Positions 8,750 through 18,084 of a stretch of 64,000 nucleotides of DNA are shown here, in pieces. The stretch's first letter is position 1; the number at the start of each line of letters is the position of its first letter. The notes under the pieces were generated by a model, which was not told the origin of the DNA, did no database searches, and saw only the letters and a list, made by a program, of their open reading frames with translations. Source of the stretch: Paenibacillus sp. CF384. GTDB taxonomy: Bacteria; Bacillota; Bacilli; Paenibacillales; Paenibacillaceae. Made by a program: the position numbers and the translations under genes. Location of the stretch: positions 186,001-250,000 of the forward strand of contig NZ_FNNV01000007.1 in assembly GCF_900106745.1 (NCBI RefSeq), in the 5' to 3' direction.

Positions 8750-10087
8750 TTATTGTTCACCTTGCTCATGAAGAAATCGCAATGCCTTGCGAAGGTAGAA
8801 TGGCGGACCATCGTCCAATTCAGGTCTTGCCCTTTCCTCGGTGTGGTGCAAAATGGATTGGTAGCTTATGGCGTGATGAATGGCATGGATGACCTCGCAG
8901 AGCGACCAGAGCTCCAACAGACGATGCTCCGGCTCGAAGTCGCTCCACATAGCCAAGTAAACGTCCCGAAGTTGAGTCCGCAGCGTTACATCGCTTTCGT
9001 CAAAGATGAGGAACATATCCATGAAGGGGTGGCCTACGGATGCGTCCGTCCAATCGATGAGACTCAGCCTGTCGTTTGCGCTTGTCACATTCCCTAGATT
9101 TAGATCCCCGTGTAGAAGCGTGGATGGAACCTTGTACTCCGAGAGCTTCAAGCACATCTCCGTGATTGTGGGCAAGTGCTTTCGAAGTTCGCTAATTTCT
9201 TCCGGCGTTAGCCGTTCTGTCATTAGTTCATCATCCAATAGTGGAGCAATGAAAGGAACGTATAGTTGCGGTCTGCGATCGGCACAGCCTACTTCCAGCA
9301 ACTCATCTATATGGTTGATGGAATCAAGCTGGATGCCTGCGAATACACGCAGTAATTCCATCTTCTGTTCCAGTGTAACGCTATTTCTTATGCTCTTTCC
9401 GCTATCGCTTGCTAACATCCATCCGTATCGCGGTTCAGTTCCAAGGACGACCGGTACACGCCCCGGATAGAAGTTACCTATGAGCTCAAGAAACCTCGCT
9501 TCATCTACAAACAACGGTTGTTCGGCATTTACCTTGAAGTAGACATTCCCCTGTGTAGTGGGTACCCGGAGGACACACGACAGACTCCACCATTTCATGA
9601 GTTCCGGTTGCGCAATAACCTCGCCGCCCAATGAGCCGACGACTTCTTGTATCCAATTCGTGACTGCGGTAAACCATCCACTGTTCTCCCATGGGCGGCG
9701 GAACTTTGGCTGATCCACTGTCTCCGGTTCAGAATAATAATTGTAAAGGACCTCGAGATGGTCCGACCGTTTGAATTGTAAATTAGCCAAGTCATCTCTG
9801 CTTACCCATTTTCCCTCTTGCGTTATTTTATCGCTGCCAAGATTGTCTAATAAGAATATGCCTTCCCTTCGCCCTGTTTGTAGGTCTTCCGAAATGGATA
9901 CGTATCTATACGCGACCACGGTCTGACCGAACAGACGCGACATCTCTCGGGTAGCTGAAATCGAGGAAATTTGTTCTTCCACTCGCAGATAAGGGAGACA
10001 CCACTCATCATTTTCTTTCTGCACAAAAACCCGGCCCGCGAGTGTCGGATGCGGCAATACGCCATAGATTACATTAACATTGTCCAT
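8750..10087 (-). CDS. APH-type phosphotransferase with N-terminal Nudix-like domain
   Basis: A 445-residue protein in two parts. Residues 1 to about 125 resemble a Nudix fold (alternating strands, WCLPYLRVEEQISSISATRE region) but lack the full Nudix box. Residues 150-430 are an aminoglycoside-phosphotransferase-like kinase with the catalytic loop LLHGDLNLGNV and the metal-binding SLIDWTD motif. It may phosphorylate a small molecule such as an aminoglycoside, amino alcohol or sugar; substrate unknown. Start chosen at the ATG after AAGGAG; a TTG seven codons upstream is possible. A perfect FNR-type palindrome lies about 50 bp upstream, between it and the divergent DUF4386 gene. Confidence 0.78.
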   Translation of the reverse strand: MDNVNVIYGVLPHPTLAGRVFVQKENDEWCLPYLRVEEQISSISATREMSRLFGQTVVAYRYVSISEDLQTGRREGIFLLDNLGSDKITQEGKWVSRDDLANLQFKRSDHLEVLYNYYSEPETVDQPKFRRPWENSGWFTAVTNWIQEVVGSLGGEVIAQPELMKWWSLSCVLRVPTTQGNVYFKVNAEQPLFVDEARFLELIGNFYPGRVPVVLGTEPRYGWMLASDSGKSIRNSVTLEQKMELLRVFAGIQLDSINHIDELLEVGCADRRPQLYVPFIAPLLDDELMTERLTPEEISELRKHLPTITEMCLKLSEYKVPSTLLHGDLNLGNVTSANDRLSLIDWTDASVGHPFMDMFLIFDESDVTLRTQLRDVYLAMWSDFEPEHRLLELWSLCEVIHAIHHAISYQSILHHTEERARPELDDGPPFYLRKALRFLHEQGEQ

Positions 10088-10136
10088 GTGATCATAACTC
10101 CTTACCAAATATACTTAGTTACAATGTCGACTCGTT

Positions 10137-10154
10137 CATTGACTTAAGTCAATG
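10137..10154. promoter_or_regulatory. Perfect 18-bp FNR/CRP-type palindrome
   Basis: CATTGACTTAAGTCAATG contains TTGAC-N4-GTCAA, the spacing of FNR/CRP-family sites. It lies between divergent genes, about 50 bp from each start, and a Crp/Fnr-family gene lies 0.8 kb away. Binding by that protein is inferred. Confidence 0.6.
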
Positions 10155-10212
10155 CACGTCAAAACCCTCCCAGATACAATGAAATGACCACGTACATCTA
10201 GGAGGGTCTTTA

Positions 10213-10920
10213 ATGGTTACTCAAGGAAGAGAGCTGTCGGATCAGCGAAAGTCGGCTCTAACTGCCGGTACAGCACTCATGCTCATGACGCTGGCCGCCA
10301 TTTTTTCGTATGGCTTTGTGCATGCAAGGATCTTGAAACAGGGGGATACAAGCGCCGTAATCCAGTACTTGATTTCGTATCACCATCTCTTCAAAGCCGA
10401 AATCTTCGGGTGGTTGATCATCCTGCTGTGCGATATTGTGGTCGCTTGGTCATGCTACGTGTTCCTGAAACCAACCCATAAAGATCTAGCCTTGCTCGGC
10501 GCATGGCTCCGTCTTGTTTATGCGACCTTATTGGGAATAGCGATCGCCAATCTATTATTCGTGCTGACGCTTACTACGAACAGCACCGATTATGGATCCC
10601 CTTTTACCTCCAATCAAGTTGGAGCACAAGTGATGTTACATTTACAGGCTTTTGATCTTATTTGGTCCGTTGGTTTAATCGTCTTTGGCGCGCATCTGCT
10701 AATCTTGGGAATATTAGCTCTCCGAACAGACAACATTCCGCGATGGATCGGCATCCTGCTGCTTCTAGCTTCTATTGGCTATATCTTGATTCACATGAGT
10801 AAACTATTCTTTGAGGATTACGAGGAAGTCGGAAAGATACTCGAAAATGTTTTTATTGTCCCTATGACAGCGGGAGAGCTCGGCTTTGGATTATGGTTGC
10901 TATTCAGGGGAGGGAAATAG
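10213..10920 (+). CDS. DUF4386 membrane protein
   Basis: A 235-residue polytopic membrane protein with about six hydrophobic segments, of the DUF4386 type (recognised from the N-terminal ALTAGTALMLMTLAAIFSYG region, the central WLRLVYATLLG segment and overall layout). Function unknown for the family. Strong AGGAGGG site before the ATG. A perfect FNR/CRP-like palindrome sits 60 bp upstream and the convergent neighbour is a Crp/Fnr regulator whose stop codon abuts this one, suggesting the two form a regulator/target pair. Confidence 0.75.
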   Translation: MVTQGRELSDQRKSALTAGTALMLMTLAAIFSYGFVHARILKQGDTSAVIQYLISYHHLFKAEIFGWLIILLCDIVVAWSCYVFLKPTHKDLALLGAWLRLVYATLLGIAIANLLFVLTLTTNSTDYGSPFTSNQVGAQVMLHLQAFDLIWSVGLIVFGAHLLILGILALRTDNIPRWIGILLLLASIGYILIHMSKLFFEDYEEVGKILENVFIVPMTAGELGFGLWLLFRGGK

Positions 10921-11505
10921 CTAGGTATGTTCGCGATGCATTCTCTTCTTAATTCTACTTAAGGACTCCGGGGTCATGCCGAGAAAACTCGCCAATTGAT
11001 GCTGCGGAACGCGGTCGATTAGCGAAGGTCGTTTCATGAGCAGCGCCTTGAAGCGCTCCTCAGGCGAAGAAGCGATGAACGCCGCGAATTCTGCCTGCAC
11101 CTGACTAAAGTTCTCTTCAATTATCTTACGAGTCATCGACTCCAACTGCGTGTATTTGGCATACATGTTCTGTTCCGTATTCAGGTCGCCAACCACCACC
11201 ACAGAGTCTTCAAGGCAGGCGATGGTGTAGTCGGATGACTTGTCTGCCTTATGATAATTGAAGAAGGCAATCGCCTGCTCTTCGGTATACAAGTTCGATG
11301 TTACCTCGTTCCCCTCTTCATCGATTGAGTACTGCCTGATGCATCCCTTCAGAATGAAATAACATTTAGCAGGTACCTCTCCTTGTCTAAGGAGGACGGT
11401 ACCTTTCTTAAATTCTTCGATATGAATTTCGTTTACGATCGCTTGTTGTTCTTCTTCGCTTAAGGAGGTCAATTTCGACATATAGGTGAATAAAATGTTT
11501 TCCAT
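10921..11505 (-). CDS. Crp/Fnr-family transcriptional regulator
   Basis: A 194-residue regulator with an N-terminal cyclic-nucleotide-binding-type beta barrel (FKKGTVLLRQGEVPAKCYFI then LKGCIRQY) and a C-terminal helix-turn-helix (VPQHQLASFLGMTPESLSRI). No cluster of cysteines for an iron-sulfur centre is visible, so it is not a classical Fnr. It is probably an effector-binding activator of the widespread short Crp subgroup. Its stop codon touches that of the convergent DUF4386 gene, with no terminator between them. AGGAGAGCGATA precedes the ATG. Confidence 0.85.
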   Translation of the reverse strand: MENILFTYMSKLTSLSEEEQQAIVNEIHIEEFKKGTVLLRQGEVPAKCYFILKGCIRQYSIDEEGNEVTSNLYTEEQAIAFFNYHKADKSSDYTIACLEDSVVVVGDLNTEQNMYAKYTQLESMTRKIIEENFSQVQAEFAAFIASSPEERFKALLMKRPSLIDRVPQHQLASFLGMTPESLSRIKKRMHREHT

Positions 11506-11583
11506 TATCGCTCTCCTTCTACAATGACTCGGTTATCTCCATTGTACTACAACGAATGCGGACGATTGATAAAGAAGAAGACA

Positions 11584-11616
11584 TAAATAAAAGCCTGCCG
11601 AAATGAATCGACAGGC
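11584..11616 (-). terminator. Terminator of the six-gene YesMN/ABC operon
   Basis: GCCTGTCG pairs with CGGCAGGC on the minus strand, followed by TTTTATTTATG. Confidence 0.75.
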
Positions 11617-11622
11617 CAACTA

Positions 11623-13440
11623 TTAATTGTCGTTCGCAAGCGCCGCCTTGAATCGGATCGTTACGATCGTACCGGCGCCAAGCTCGGAGGAAATGCTTAA
11701 TCCATATTCGTCTCCGGAATAAAGCTTGATGCGCTCATTGACGTTGTAAAGTCCGTAGGAGCTTCCGGATCCGTCGGATTTGACGGCGGTTGGTGCCGCT
11801 GACAGAAGCGACCGCGCTTTATGCGCCTCCATGCCGATCCCGTTATCAGCTACAACGAAGAGGAGCTCACCTTCGACCTCCCGAACGGTGATGACGATAG
11901 AGCCGCTCTTCCCTTTCGCTTTGCGGATCCCGTGCAAGAGTGCATTCTCGACAATGGGCTGCAGGATCAGCTTCGGCATTTGATACGCTTCGAGGCCGGG
12001 CTCCATATCCACCCGGAAGTCGAACGTATTCGGGAAACGGCTCTGCTGAATTTCCAAATAGACTTGAGCCAAACACAGCTCGTCCTCTACGCTGACGATA
12101 CTTCTGCCCTTGTTAAGACTGAGCCGGAAGTATTTCGCCAAGCCGTCGATCATCTGGCTGATATCGGTTGCGCCTTTGCCGATAGCGATCCAATTGATCG
12201 TATCCAATGTGTTATATAAGAAATGCGGATTAATCTGGGCTTGCAGCGCTTGAAGCTGCGCCTCGCGCTCATGGATTTGGGCCAAGTACTTCTCTTCGAC
12301 CAGCGTCCGCACTCGCAAGAGCATGTGTTCGACGCTTCGTTCGAGCAGCAAGAAATCACTTGTTTCCGCAGGAACATCCATCGGAGTGTCCGTGCCTTCT
12401 TTGCGTATGGTGGTGATGACGCTTTTGACCCTGCGATTCATTCCCCGCACGATGATGGCCAGCAAGACGACCGGCAGCAATAAGAACAACGCAATGTATT
12501 CCAAGAGCGTGGTTAACCCCGTCATCTGCGTTAGCTTCACCGCGCGGTGAGACAGTTGCGATTCCGTGCCCTGTGCGACCAGCTTCCACCCGGTCGGATC
12601 AATGGTTGTATACAGGACATCATTGACCTCCGCATTCAGCTTGAGCGAGAGCGTTCCTTCACTCCCACTGCCGAGCGCCTCTTGCATGTCGGAGCTGACT
12701 TTCGAGCCGACGAGCGCCTTATCCGGATGATAAGCAATGGTTCCGGAAGGATCTACGAGGTAGACGTTCGTTCCCGGCGAGAATTGAAGCGTCGACAAGA
12801 TGTCCGTCACCAGCTGCTCTCTAACGTCGATCATCAGCACACCCGACACCTTCTCGTATTGGTTAGGGTCCCTTAGCATCCGGGCAGCCGAGATGACGCG
12901 GGCATTCCCCGCTTCCAGGTACCGTTCATCGTAACTGCCCGACCATACGATTCCGCCATTTTCCATGATGATCTTCTCGTACCAGGAGCCCGTCTTCAAG
13001 CTTTCCAGCGAGAAGAAATTAATGCGTTCGCCTGCGTAGAGCTTCGATTTATCGACGAAAAGCCGGACATGGAACACATCGGAATTCGACTGAATGGACT
13101 CGACCAAATTCCGCAAGTCTTTGATCACCTGAAATTGAATGCCGATTAACCGATCGTTCTTACTGATGGAAAGATACTCATGCAGATTAGGGTTCATCAT
13201 CACCGAATTGCTGATGTCCTCAATATGCTCCAGACGGTACGCCAAATTGTTCCCCGCCTGTTTAAGCGCCTGCTGCATCGTCCGAATGACTTCATCCTTG
13301 AGAATCGTGGCAGAACGCTCATAAAACCCGTACAAAATGACACCCGCAGGTACCACGATTAAGAGCAGATAGGCCAACAGCCACTGTCTCGGGATCGAGA
13401 AGCGGCGAATGAAACGACCGAATGCACCTGCCCTAAACAT
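11623..13440 (-). CDS. YesM-like sensor histidine kinase
   Basis: A 605-residue membrane kinase: transmembrane helix around residues 18-40, a large extracellular sensor of about 260 residues, a second helix around 305-330, a HAMP-like linker, the His_kinase motif QINPHFLYNTLDTINW and an ATPase domain with NALLHGI and GIGMEAH boxes. Its start overlaps the end of the response-regulator gene by 8 bp, so the pair is translationally coupled. It probably senses a saccharide or binding-protein state outside the cell and controls the ABC importer genes upstream in the same operon. Confidence 0.9.
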   Translation of the reverse strand: MFRAGAFGRFIRRFSIPRQWLLAYLLLIVVPAGVILYGFYERSATILKDEVIRTMQQALKQAGNNLAYRLEHIEDISNSVMMNPNLHEYLSISKNDRLIGIQFQVIKDLRNLVESIQSNSDVFHVRLFVDKSKLYAGERINFFSLESLKTGSWYEKIIMENGGIVWSGSYDERYLEAGNARVISAARMLRDPNQYEKVSGVLMIDVREQLVTDILSTLQFSPGTNVYLVDPSGTIAYHPDKALVGSKVSSDMQEALGSGSEGTLSLKLNAEVNDVLYTTIDPTGWKLVAQGTESQLSHRAVKLTQMTGLTTLLEYIALFLLLPVVLLAIIVRGMNRRVKSVITTIRKEGTDTPMDVPAETSDFLLLERSVEHMLLRVRTLVEEKYLAQIHEREAQLQALQAQINPHFLYNTLDTINWIAIGKGATDISQMIDGLAKYFRLSLNKGRSIVSVEDELCLAQVYLEIQQSRFPNTFDFRVDMEPGLEAYQMPKLILQPIVENALLHGIRKAKGKSGSIVITVREVEGELLFVVADNGIGMEAHKARSLLSAAPTAVKSDGSGSSYGLYNVNERIKLYSGDEYGLSISSELGAGTIVTIRFKAALANDN

Positions 13441-15070
13441 GGCTATCCCGGTAAACGCTTGGCGTTACGCCTGTCGATTTCTTGAACAGCTTCGTAAAGT
13501 AACTCGGATCCGTGTATCCGATTGCATAGCAGATATCATAAAATTTATACCGATGATCGCGAAGCATTGCCTTGGCTCGTTCCACGCGCACTTGCGTCAA
13601 ATATTCGTTGATCGTTTGTCCCGTTTCCTGCTTATAGAGCAAACTGACATAGGTCGGCGTTAAATAGACTTCTTTGCCGATGACCTCGACGGTTAAATTG
13701 CCGTCGGCGTAGTTATGCTCGATAATGGCGCGAACCCGTTCCGCCAAATTCGCGACTTTACCGGTTCGCTTCTCGCGAATACGATCGCAAGCCGACAGCA
13801 AGTGGGATTCGATTAATTGTCGCATCTCGCCGATCGTTTCTTGCTCGAACAACGCTTCCCATAATACCGATTCCGCCGATTCCAACTCGGGAGACTGCAC
13901 GTTCAGCTCCATTAACAGCTGCCCCACCACGAGAGCCATCTGCAGACATACGTTGCGTCCGTATTTCAGCCCGGCCGTCCGATTGCGGTTCATGTCCGAG
14001 AACAGCAGATCGAGAACCTCGCGAACCTTCTCCAGATCGGCCGCTTTCAGCGCTGAAACCAGCTGCTCCTGATGCTCGGGATCGAACTTGCTGCTACCGC
14101 CGCCGTCCGACTCGGGGTTTTCGAGGCTATTCATCGTAATGATCCGATTTTTTCCCAAATACCATTTGTGCGTGACCGCTTCCCTAGCCTGTTTGTACCC
14201 CTGAGCCAGCTCAGCCAAGGAATCCGCGCGATCGCCAATTCCGATTGTCACGCCAATCTTAAGCCAGCGTTCCAAGTTTTCTCGAATGTCGGCGGCCAGC
14301 GCGAGCAGAACGTTCGCGGCATCCTGAGCGTCGTCAGCCAAAGGCTCCGTCCGCAATATGCCAACGAACTCCCCGCTCCTGTGCTCGAAAGCGTACCCGC
14401 TCATATGAACATCTATCAGTTCCCTGCATATGTTCAGCACCGAGTACCATAAGAGCTGCCGATCCACCTCGGAACGCAGCGCCGTCACTTCCCCCAGATC
14501 ATCAACGGAAATTGCCATGATCCAGTAGGAAGCTTCGATGGGTAACTCCAACCCCAGAAAAGCAAGGCGGTCTTGAAGATTATGCTTCGGTATGGCATTG
14601 CCGATTAACGAGAGCAGGAATTTCTCCCTCAGAAGCGGCATGCCTTCCTTCAGCTTGGACCGCATTTCCTCTTTGCGGCGCTGCTCATGCCCTCTATAAT
14701 CCAAGTCTGCGACGACCTTCTTGATGACCTCCGTCAACTCTTGTAGGTTGACGGGCTTGAAGATGTAGTCGACCGCGCTGACCTTCATGGCGGATTTCAA
14801 ATACTCGGCGTCGTCATGACCGCTCACGAATATAATCTGAACCTCGGGGTATGTCGCCGAAATTTGCCTGGCCATCGTAATTCCGTCCATGTTCGGCATT
14901 CGGATGTCGGACAAGATCAGGTCGGGCAGCTCTTGCTCGATGAATGCGAGCGCCACGTCCCCGTCGTCCGCCTCTCCGATGACCTCGATACCGTGGGAGG
15001 ACCAGTCAAAATAGGAGCTTAAGCCTGTTCTAACCGTCGGCTCGTCATCCACGATCAATAATTTATACAT
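13433..15070 (-). CDS. YesN-like response regulator with AraC output domain
   Basis: A 545-residue regulator: receiver domain at residues 1-120 with phospho-acceptor in DLILSDIRMPNMDG and a K in the KPVN motif, a long central region, and an AraC-type DNA-binding domain at the C-terminus (GYTDPSYFTKLFKKSTGVTP). It is partnered with the kinase at 11623-13440. It lies downstream of the importer and FAD oxidoreductase genes in one minus-strand series. GGGGAGGACG precedes the ATG. Confidence 0.9.
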   Translation of the reverse strand: MYKLLIVDDEPTVRTGLSSYFDWSSHGIEVIGEADDGDVALAFIEQELPDLILSDIRMPNMDGITMARQISATYPEVQIIFVSGHDDAEYLKSAMKVSAVDYIFKPVNLQELTEVIKKVVADLDYRGHEQRRKEEMRSKLKEGMPLLREKFLLSLIGNAIPKHNLQDRLAFLGLELPIEASYWIMAISVDDLGEVTALRSEVDRQLLWYSVLNICRELIDVHMSGYAFEHRSGEFVGILRTEPLADDAQDAANVLLALAADIRENLERWLKIGVTIGIGDRADSLAELAQGYKQAREAVTHKWYLGKNRIITMNSLENPESDGGGSSKFDPEHQEQLVSALKAADLEKVREVLDLLFSDMNRNRTAGLKYGRNVCLQMALVVGQLLMELNVQSPELESAESVLWEALFEQETIGEMRQLIESHLLSACDRIREKRTGKVANLAERVRAIIEHNYADGNLTVEVIGKEVYLTPTYVSLLYKQETGQTINEYLTQVRVERAKAMLRDHRYKFYDICYAIGYTDPSYFTKLFKKSTGVTPSVYRDSHV

Positions 15071-15117
15071 GTCTAAGTCGTCCTCCCCGGCTCTCGGTGC
15101 CTTATCTAACAGCTATC

Positions 15118-16371
15118 TTATTGAACGAAAAACTTAACGCCTTGCTTCTTCAATTGTTCATGAAGCACATCCATCGGAACGTCTCTCATCGGAGTCTCGC
15201 GGTCCATGGAGATAGCTGCCGCCGCTCCCGCTGCTTGCCCCAGCGCGTAGCATGTCGCCTGCACGCGCATCGAGGACATCGCCACATGCGTCGCGGAAAT
15301 CGACCGCCCCGCCACGAGAAGGTTATCAATCGCCTCCGGAACCATACAACGGTAGGGGATATCGTACCCGTCGATTTTACGTTCGTCTGTCGTTTTCGCC
15401 GCATCCGGGCTGTGAATGTCGATTTCGTAGTTCGTTTGCGCGACCACGTCCGAGAAGCGCGCTCCGGTCACCAAATCCTGCTCGGTCAGCCGATAGAGCG
15501 CTTCAATTTGGTTCGTTTCGCGAACGCCGGTCTGCGATGCAATATGAGAGACAGTATAGTTGCCGTACCCTGTTTTCTGCAAATAGTAGGCGATGGAAAA
15601 TACCTGCTTCAGGGCTTCGGCCTCCGCATAGTTAACCTCATCGATCTTTGCACCGTTCGCTTTGACACGTGACATGTTGACGAGCAGCGTGCCGTTGTTG
15701 TTTTGCTCCCAATATAGCCGGCGCCCTTGCGGAAGGTCGGACACTTCCTTGTACTCGTAGCATCCTTCCGGCAAGAAAGGCGTGACGGGGCTGCCTGTAT
15801 TCGTCATCTGGAACATCAAAGTCATCGGCTGCGTTAAGCCGTCCTCTTCTCGTCCCGTTGTATACGGAACGCCGACATCGATTGCGACTCTCGCATCACC
15901 GGTGCAATCGATAAACCGATCACCTTCGAAAGCCTTCAAGCCTTCGCGAGTTGACATAATAACCGCCTTGATCGTATTCCCTTCCCTGATCGTGCCGACG
16001 AATTCGGTATGGAAGTAAACGTCCACGTTCTCCTTCTTCATCTTCTCGTTGAAATAATGCCGAAGCAGGAAGGGCGAGTATTGGGGTGCAATGGACTCGT
16101 CATGCCCCTCAGGTAGGTACTCGGCCAGCATTTCCGCAATAATCTCCCGATAAATGCCGGTTACGTTCCCGATCGGCATAAAGATGCTTACGTTCCCGAG
16201 CGTACCCATGCCGCCGAGCTGTGCCGATTTCTCAAGCAGTACGACTTTCTTGCCGGAACGCGCCGCACCGATCGCAGCGGCTGTACCTGCAGGTCCTCCT
16301 CCGATAACAACGACGTCCGCGTGCGCATGAGTTTCAATCTGTCGTTCAAACGAATAGGAATTAGGATTCAT
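15118..16371 (-). CDS. FAD-dependent oxidoreductase
   Basis: A 417-residue flavoprotein of the FAD_oxidored type: dinucleotide-binding motif VVIGGGPAGTAAAIGAARSG at the N-terminus, EKSAQLGGMGT, the DCTGDARVA segment, and LLVAGRSISATHVAMSSMRV near the C-terminus. Such enzymes are often linked to carbohydrate and secondary-metabolite catabolism, but their substrates are largely unknown. No signal peptide, so cytoplasmic. It sits between the binding-protein gene and the regulator gene, with GGAGGAGAAG before the ATG, and may act on the imported compound. Confidence 0.82.
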   Translation of the reverse strand: MNPNSYSFERQIETHAHADVVVIGGGPAGTAAAIGAARSGKKVVLLEKSAQLGGMGTLGNVSIFMPIGNVTGIYREIIAEMLAEYLPEGHDESIAPQYSPFLLRHYFNEKMKKENVDVYFHTEFVGTIREGNTIKAVIMSTREGLKAFEGDRFIDCTGDARVAIDVGVPYTTGREEDGLTQPMTLMFQMTNTGSPVTPFLPEGCYEYKEVSDLPQGRRLYWEQNNNGTLLVNMSRVKANGAKIDEVNYAEAEALKQVFSIAYYLQKTGYGNYTVSHIASQTGVRETNQIEALYRLTEQDLVTGARFSDVVAQTNYEIDIHSPDAAKTTDERKIDGYDIPYRCMVPEAIDNLLVAGRSISATHVAMSSMRVQATCYALGQAAGAAAAISMDRETPMRDVPMDVLHEQLKKQGVKFFVQ

Positions 16372-16390
16372 AAGGGCTTCTCCTCCAAGT

Positions 16391-16430
16391 GGAAGGAAGC
16401 GGCTGGTTCCATGAACCGACCGCCGCCTTC
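16391..16430 (-). other. Intergenic stem-loop after the binding-protein gene
   Basis: On the minus strand GAAGGCGGC..GGTTC pairs imperfectly with GAACC..GCCGCTTCC around ATG. There is no T tract. Such hairpins can protect the upstream mRNA and raise binding-protein output over downstream genes. Confidence 0.6.
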
Positions 16431-16446
16431 GTAAGTGATCAACTTG

Positions 16447-17994
16447 TTATTTCGTAGTCGCGTACCAATCGTTGATTTCCTTTGCACTGACTTCTTCTCC
16501 GGAAGTCTTATATTTCTCTTGGAATTTCGCCAGATCGTCCAGTGACTCTGCGCCTGCGAACAGTTTTACCGTATATTCCCCGACCATCATTTCAAGGCGC
16601 ATATTATTCTTCGCATGCTCTGGCAAATACGGAGCCCAGCCGAGCGTATTGCGAACTTTCACCTCTGCAGGCTGTTTGTTGTTCAAGAAATCGAAGCCTT
16701 CGAACATGATCGGGTTCTTGCGGACGCGAGCTTGCCAGTATTGCGGATAGATCGCTTCATCTACGCCGGCCATGTAATTGTTCGCTTGATTACGCTCATC
16801 GGAGAAAATCGGCAAAATCGGAATATAAGCATCGTTCTCAAACTTGTAATGCTTGCCTTCCTCTCCGATCGCCAACTCTTTGAACGTTGCCGGCTCCAGC
16901 AAATCGTTGATGTACTTGATCGCCTCAACCGGATTGGCCGCGGATTTCGGAATAAACGTCAGACGGTCGAAGCCCGACATGGCGCCGAAGCCTGCTTGAC
17001 CTTTCGGACCTTTAAGGGCGCCTGCGTACGCGAATTTCGCATCCGGTGCGACTTTGATCAGTGCGTCGTTCAGACCGGGGATATCCGCCCAGTGCACGAT
17101 GATCGCGCCGGCCTTGCCGCTCGCGAACTTCTCTTTAGCGGTAGCATCCTTGTTGATGATGAACTCTTTGTCGAGCAAACCTTGTTTGTACAATTCCGCT
17201 ACGTATTTCACATAGTCCGGATAGTTCGGATCGAGCACACGCGGAGTCAATTGGCCATTAACATCGTTCCACGAGTTCGGCATGCCGAAAGCGCCTACAA
17301 TATTCTCGAGCATCGCTTGGTCACCTTTAATTGTAAGGGGAACGTTCTGATCGCCATTGCCGCCCGGATCCTTCTCTTTAAACGCTTTCAAAACATTCAC
17401 CAGTTCATCTGTCGTCGTCGGCATCGACATGCCGACCTTCTCCAGCCAGTCAGTGCGGATCAGAATGCTGGATCCAACCTCATGCGTAACCGGAGCCGGG
17501 ATTGCGAACAGCTTGCCGTCGATTTTGAGCGCATCCATCGATTGCTGAGAAACCGCGTTCTTGATATTCGGTCCATATTGATCGATTAGCGGAGTCAAAT
17601 CGGTCAATGCTCCTTTTTGAGCATAGTCGGAGTAGAGCGCCAAATCGTTGTAGAACGTAATCATGTCGTAAGGCTCGCCGGAAGCGAAGATTAGATTGAG
17701 CTTCTCTGCCGTTTTGTCTTGCGGAAGGACGTCGTACTGGACTTTATAGCCCGTCTTGTCTTCCAGAAATTTCGCTACGGGATACGTTGCATAATCGTCC
17801 GCTTGAAAGACGTTCAGTCGTTTCAAAGTCGGTTTCTCCGCTGCTGGAGCCGCGCTGTTTGCTTCGGTTGCCGTGTTACCCTCTGAGGCTGGGGAATTGT
17901 TGTTCCCGTTGTCTGTCGACCCGCATGCTGCCAAAAATCCGACAAGCATCACGGACATAGCGGCAAGCGTGAGTAGTTTCGGTATTTTCCTCAA
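16447..17994 (-). CDS. Extracellular solute-binding lipoprotein of a sugar ABC importer
   Basis: A 515-residue binding protein with a lipoprotein signal (hydrophobic AMSVMLVGFLAACGS with the lipobox cysteine near residue 24) and a Ser/Asn-rich linker. The rest resembles YtcQ/LplA-type binding proteins for oligosaccharides. It is translated from a TTG start placed 7 bp after AGGAGGG; the ATG visible there is out of frame. It works with the two permeases upstream; the ATPase must come from elsewhere, as is usual for this class sharing an MsmX-type ATPase. Confidence 0.88.
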   Translation of the reverse strand: MRKIPKLLTLAAMSVMLVGFLAACGSTDNGNNNSPASEGNTATEANSAAPAAEKPTLKRLNVFQADDYATYPVAKFLEDKTGYKVQYDVLPQDKTAEKLNLIFASGEPYDMITFYNDLALYSDYAQKGALTDLTPLIDQYGPNIKNAVSQQSMDALKIDGKLFAIPAPVTHEVGSSILIRTDWLEKVGMSMPTTTDELVNVLKAFKEKDPGGNGDQNVPLTIKGDQAMLENIVGAFGMPNSWNDVNGQLTPRVLDPNYPDYVKYVAELYKQGLLDKEFIINKDATAKEKFASGKAGAIIVHWADIPGLNDALIKVAPDAKFAYAGALKGPKGQAGFGAMSGFDRLTFIPKSAANPVEAIKYINDLLEPATFKELAIGEEGKHYKFENDAYIPILPIFSDERNQANNYMAGVDEAIYPQYWQARVRKNPIMFEGFDFLNNKQPAEVKVRNTLGWAPYLPEHAKNNMRLEMMVGEYTVKLFAGAESLDDLAKFQEKYKTSGEEVSAKEINDWYATTK

Positions 17995-18084
17995 TGCATG
18001 ACCCTCCTAAAAATTATAATTATATCATTAACAATCAGGTATTCCTGAAAAGGTTAATGCCAGATCACATTTTCTTCGCCTACC

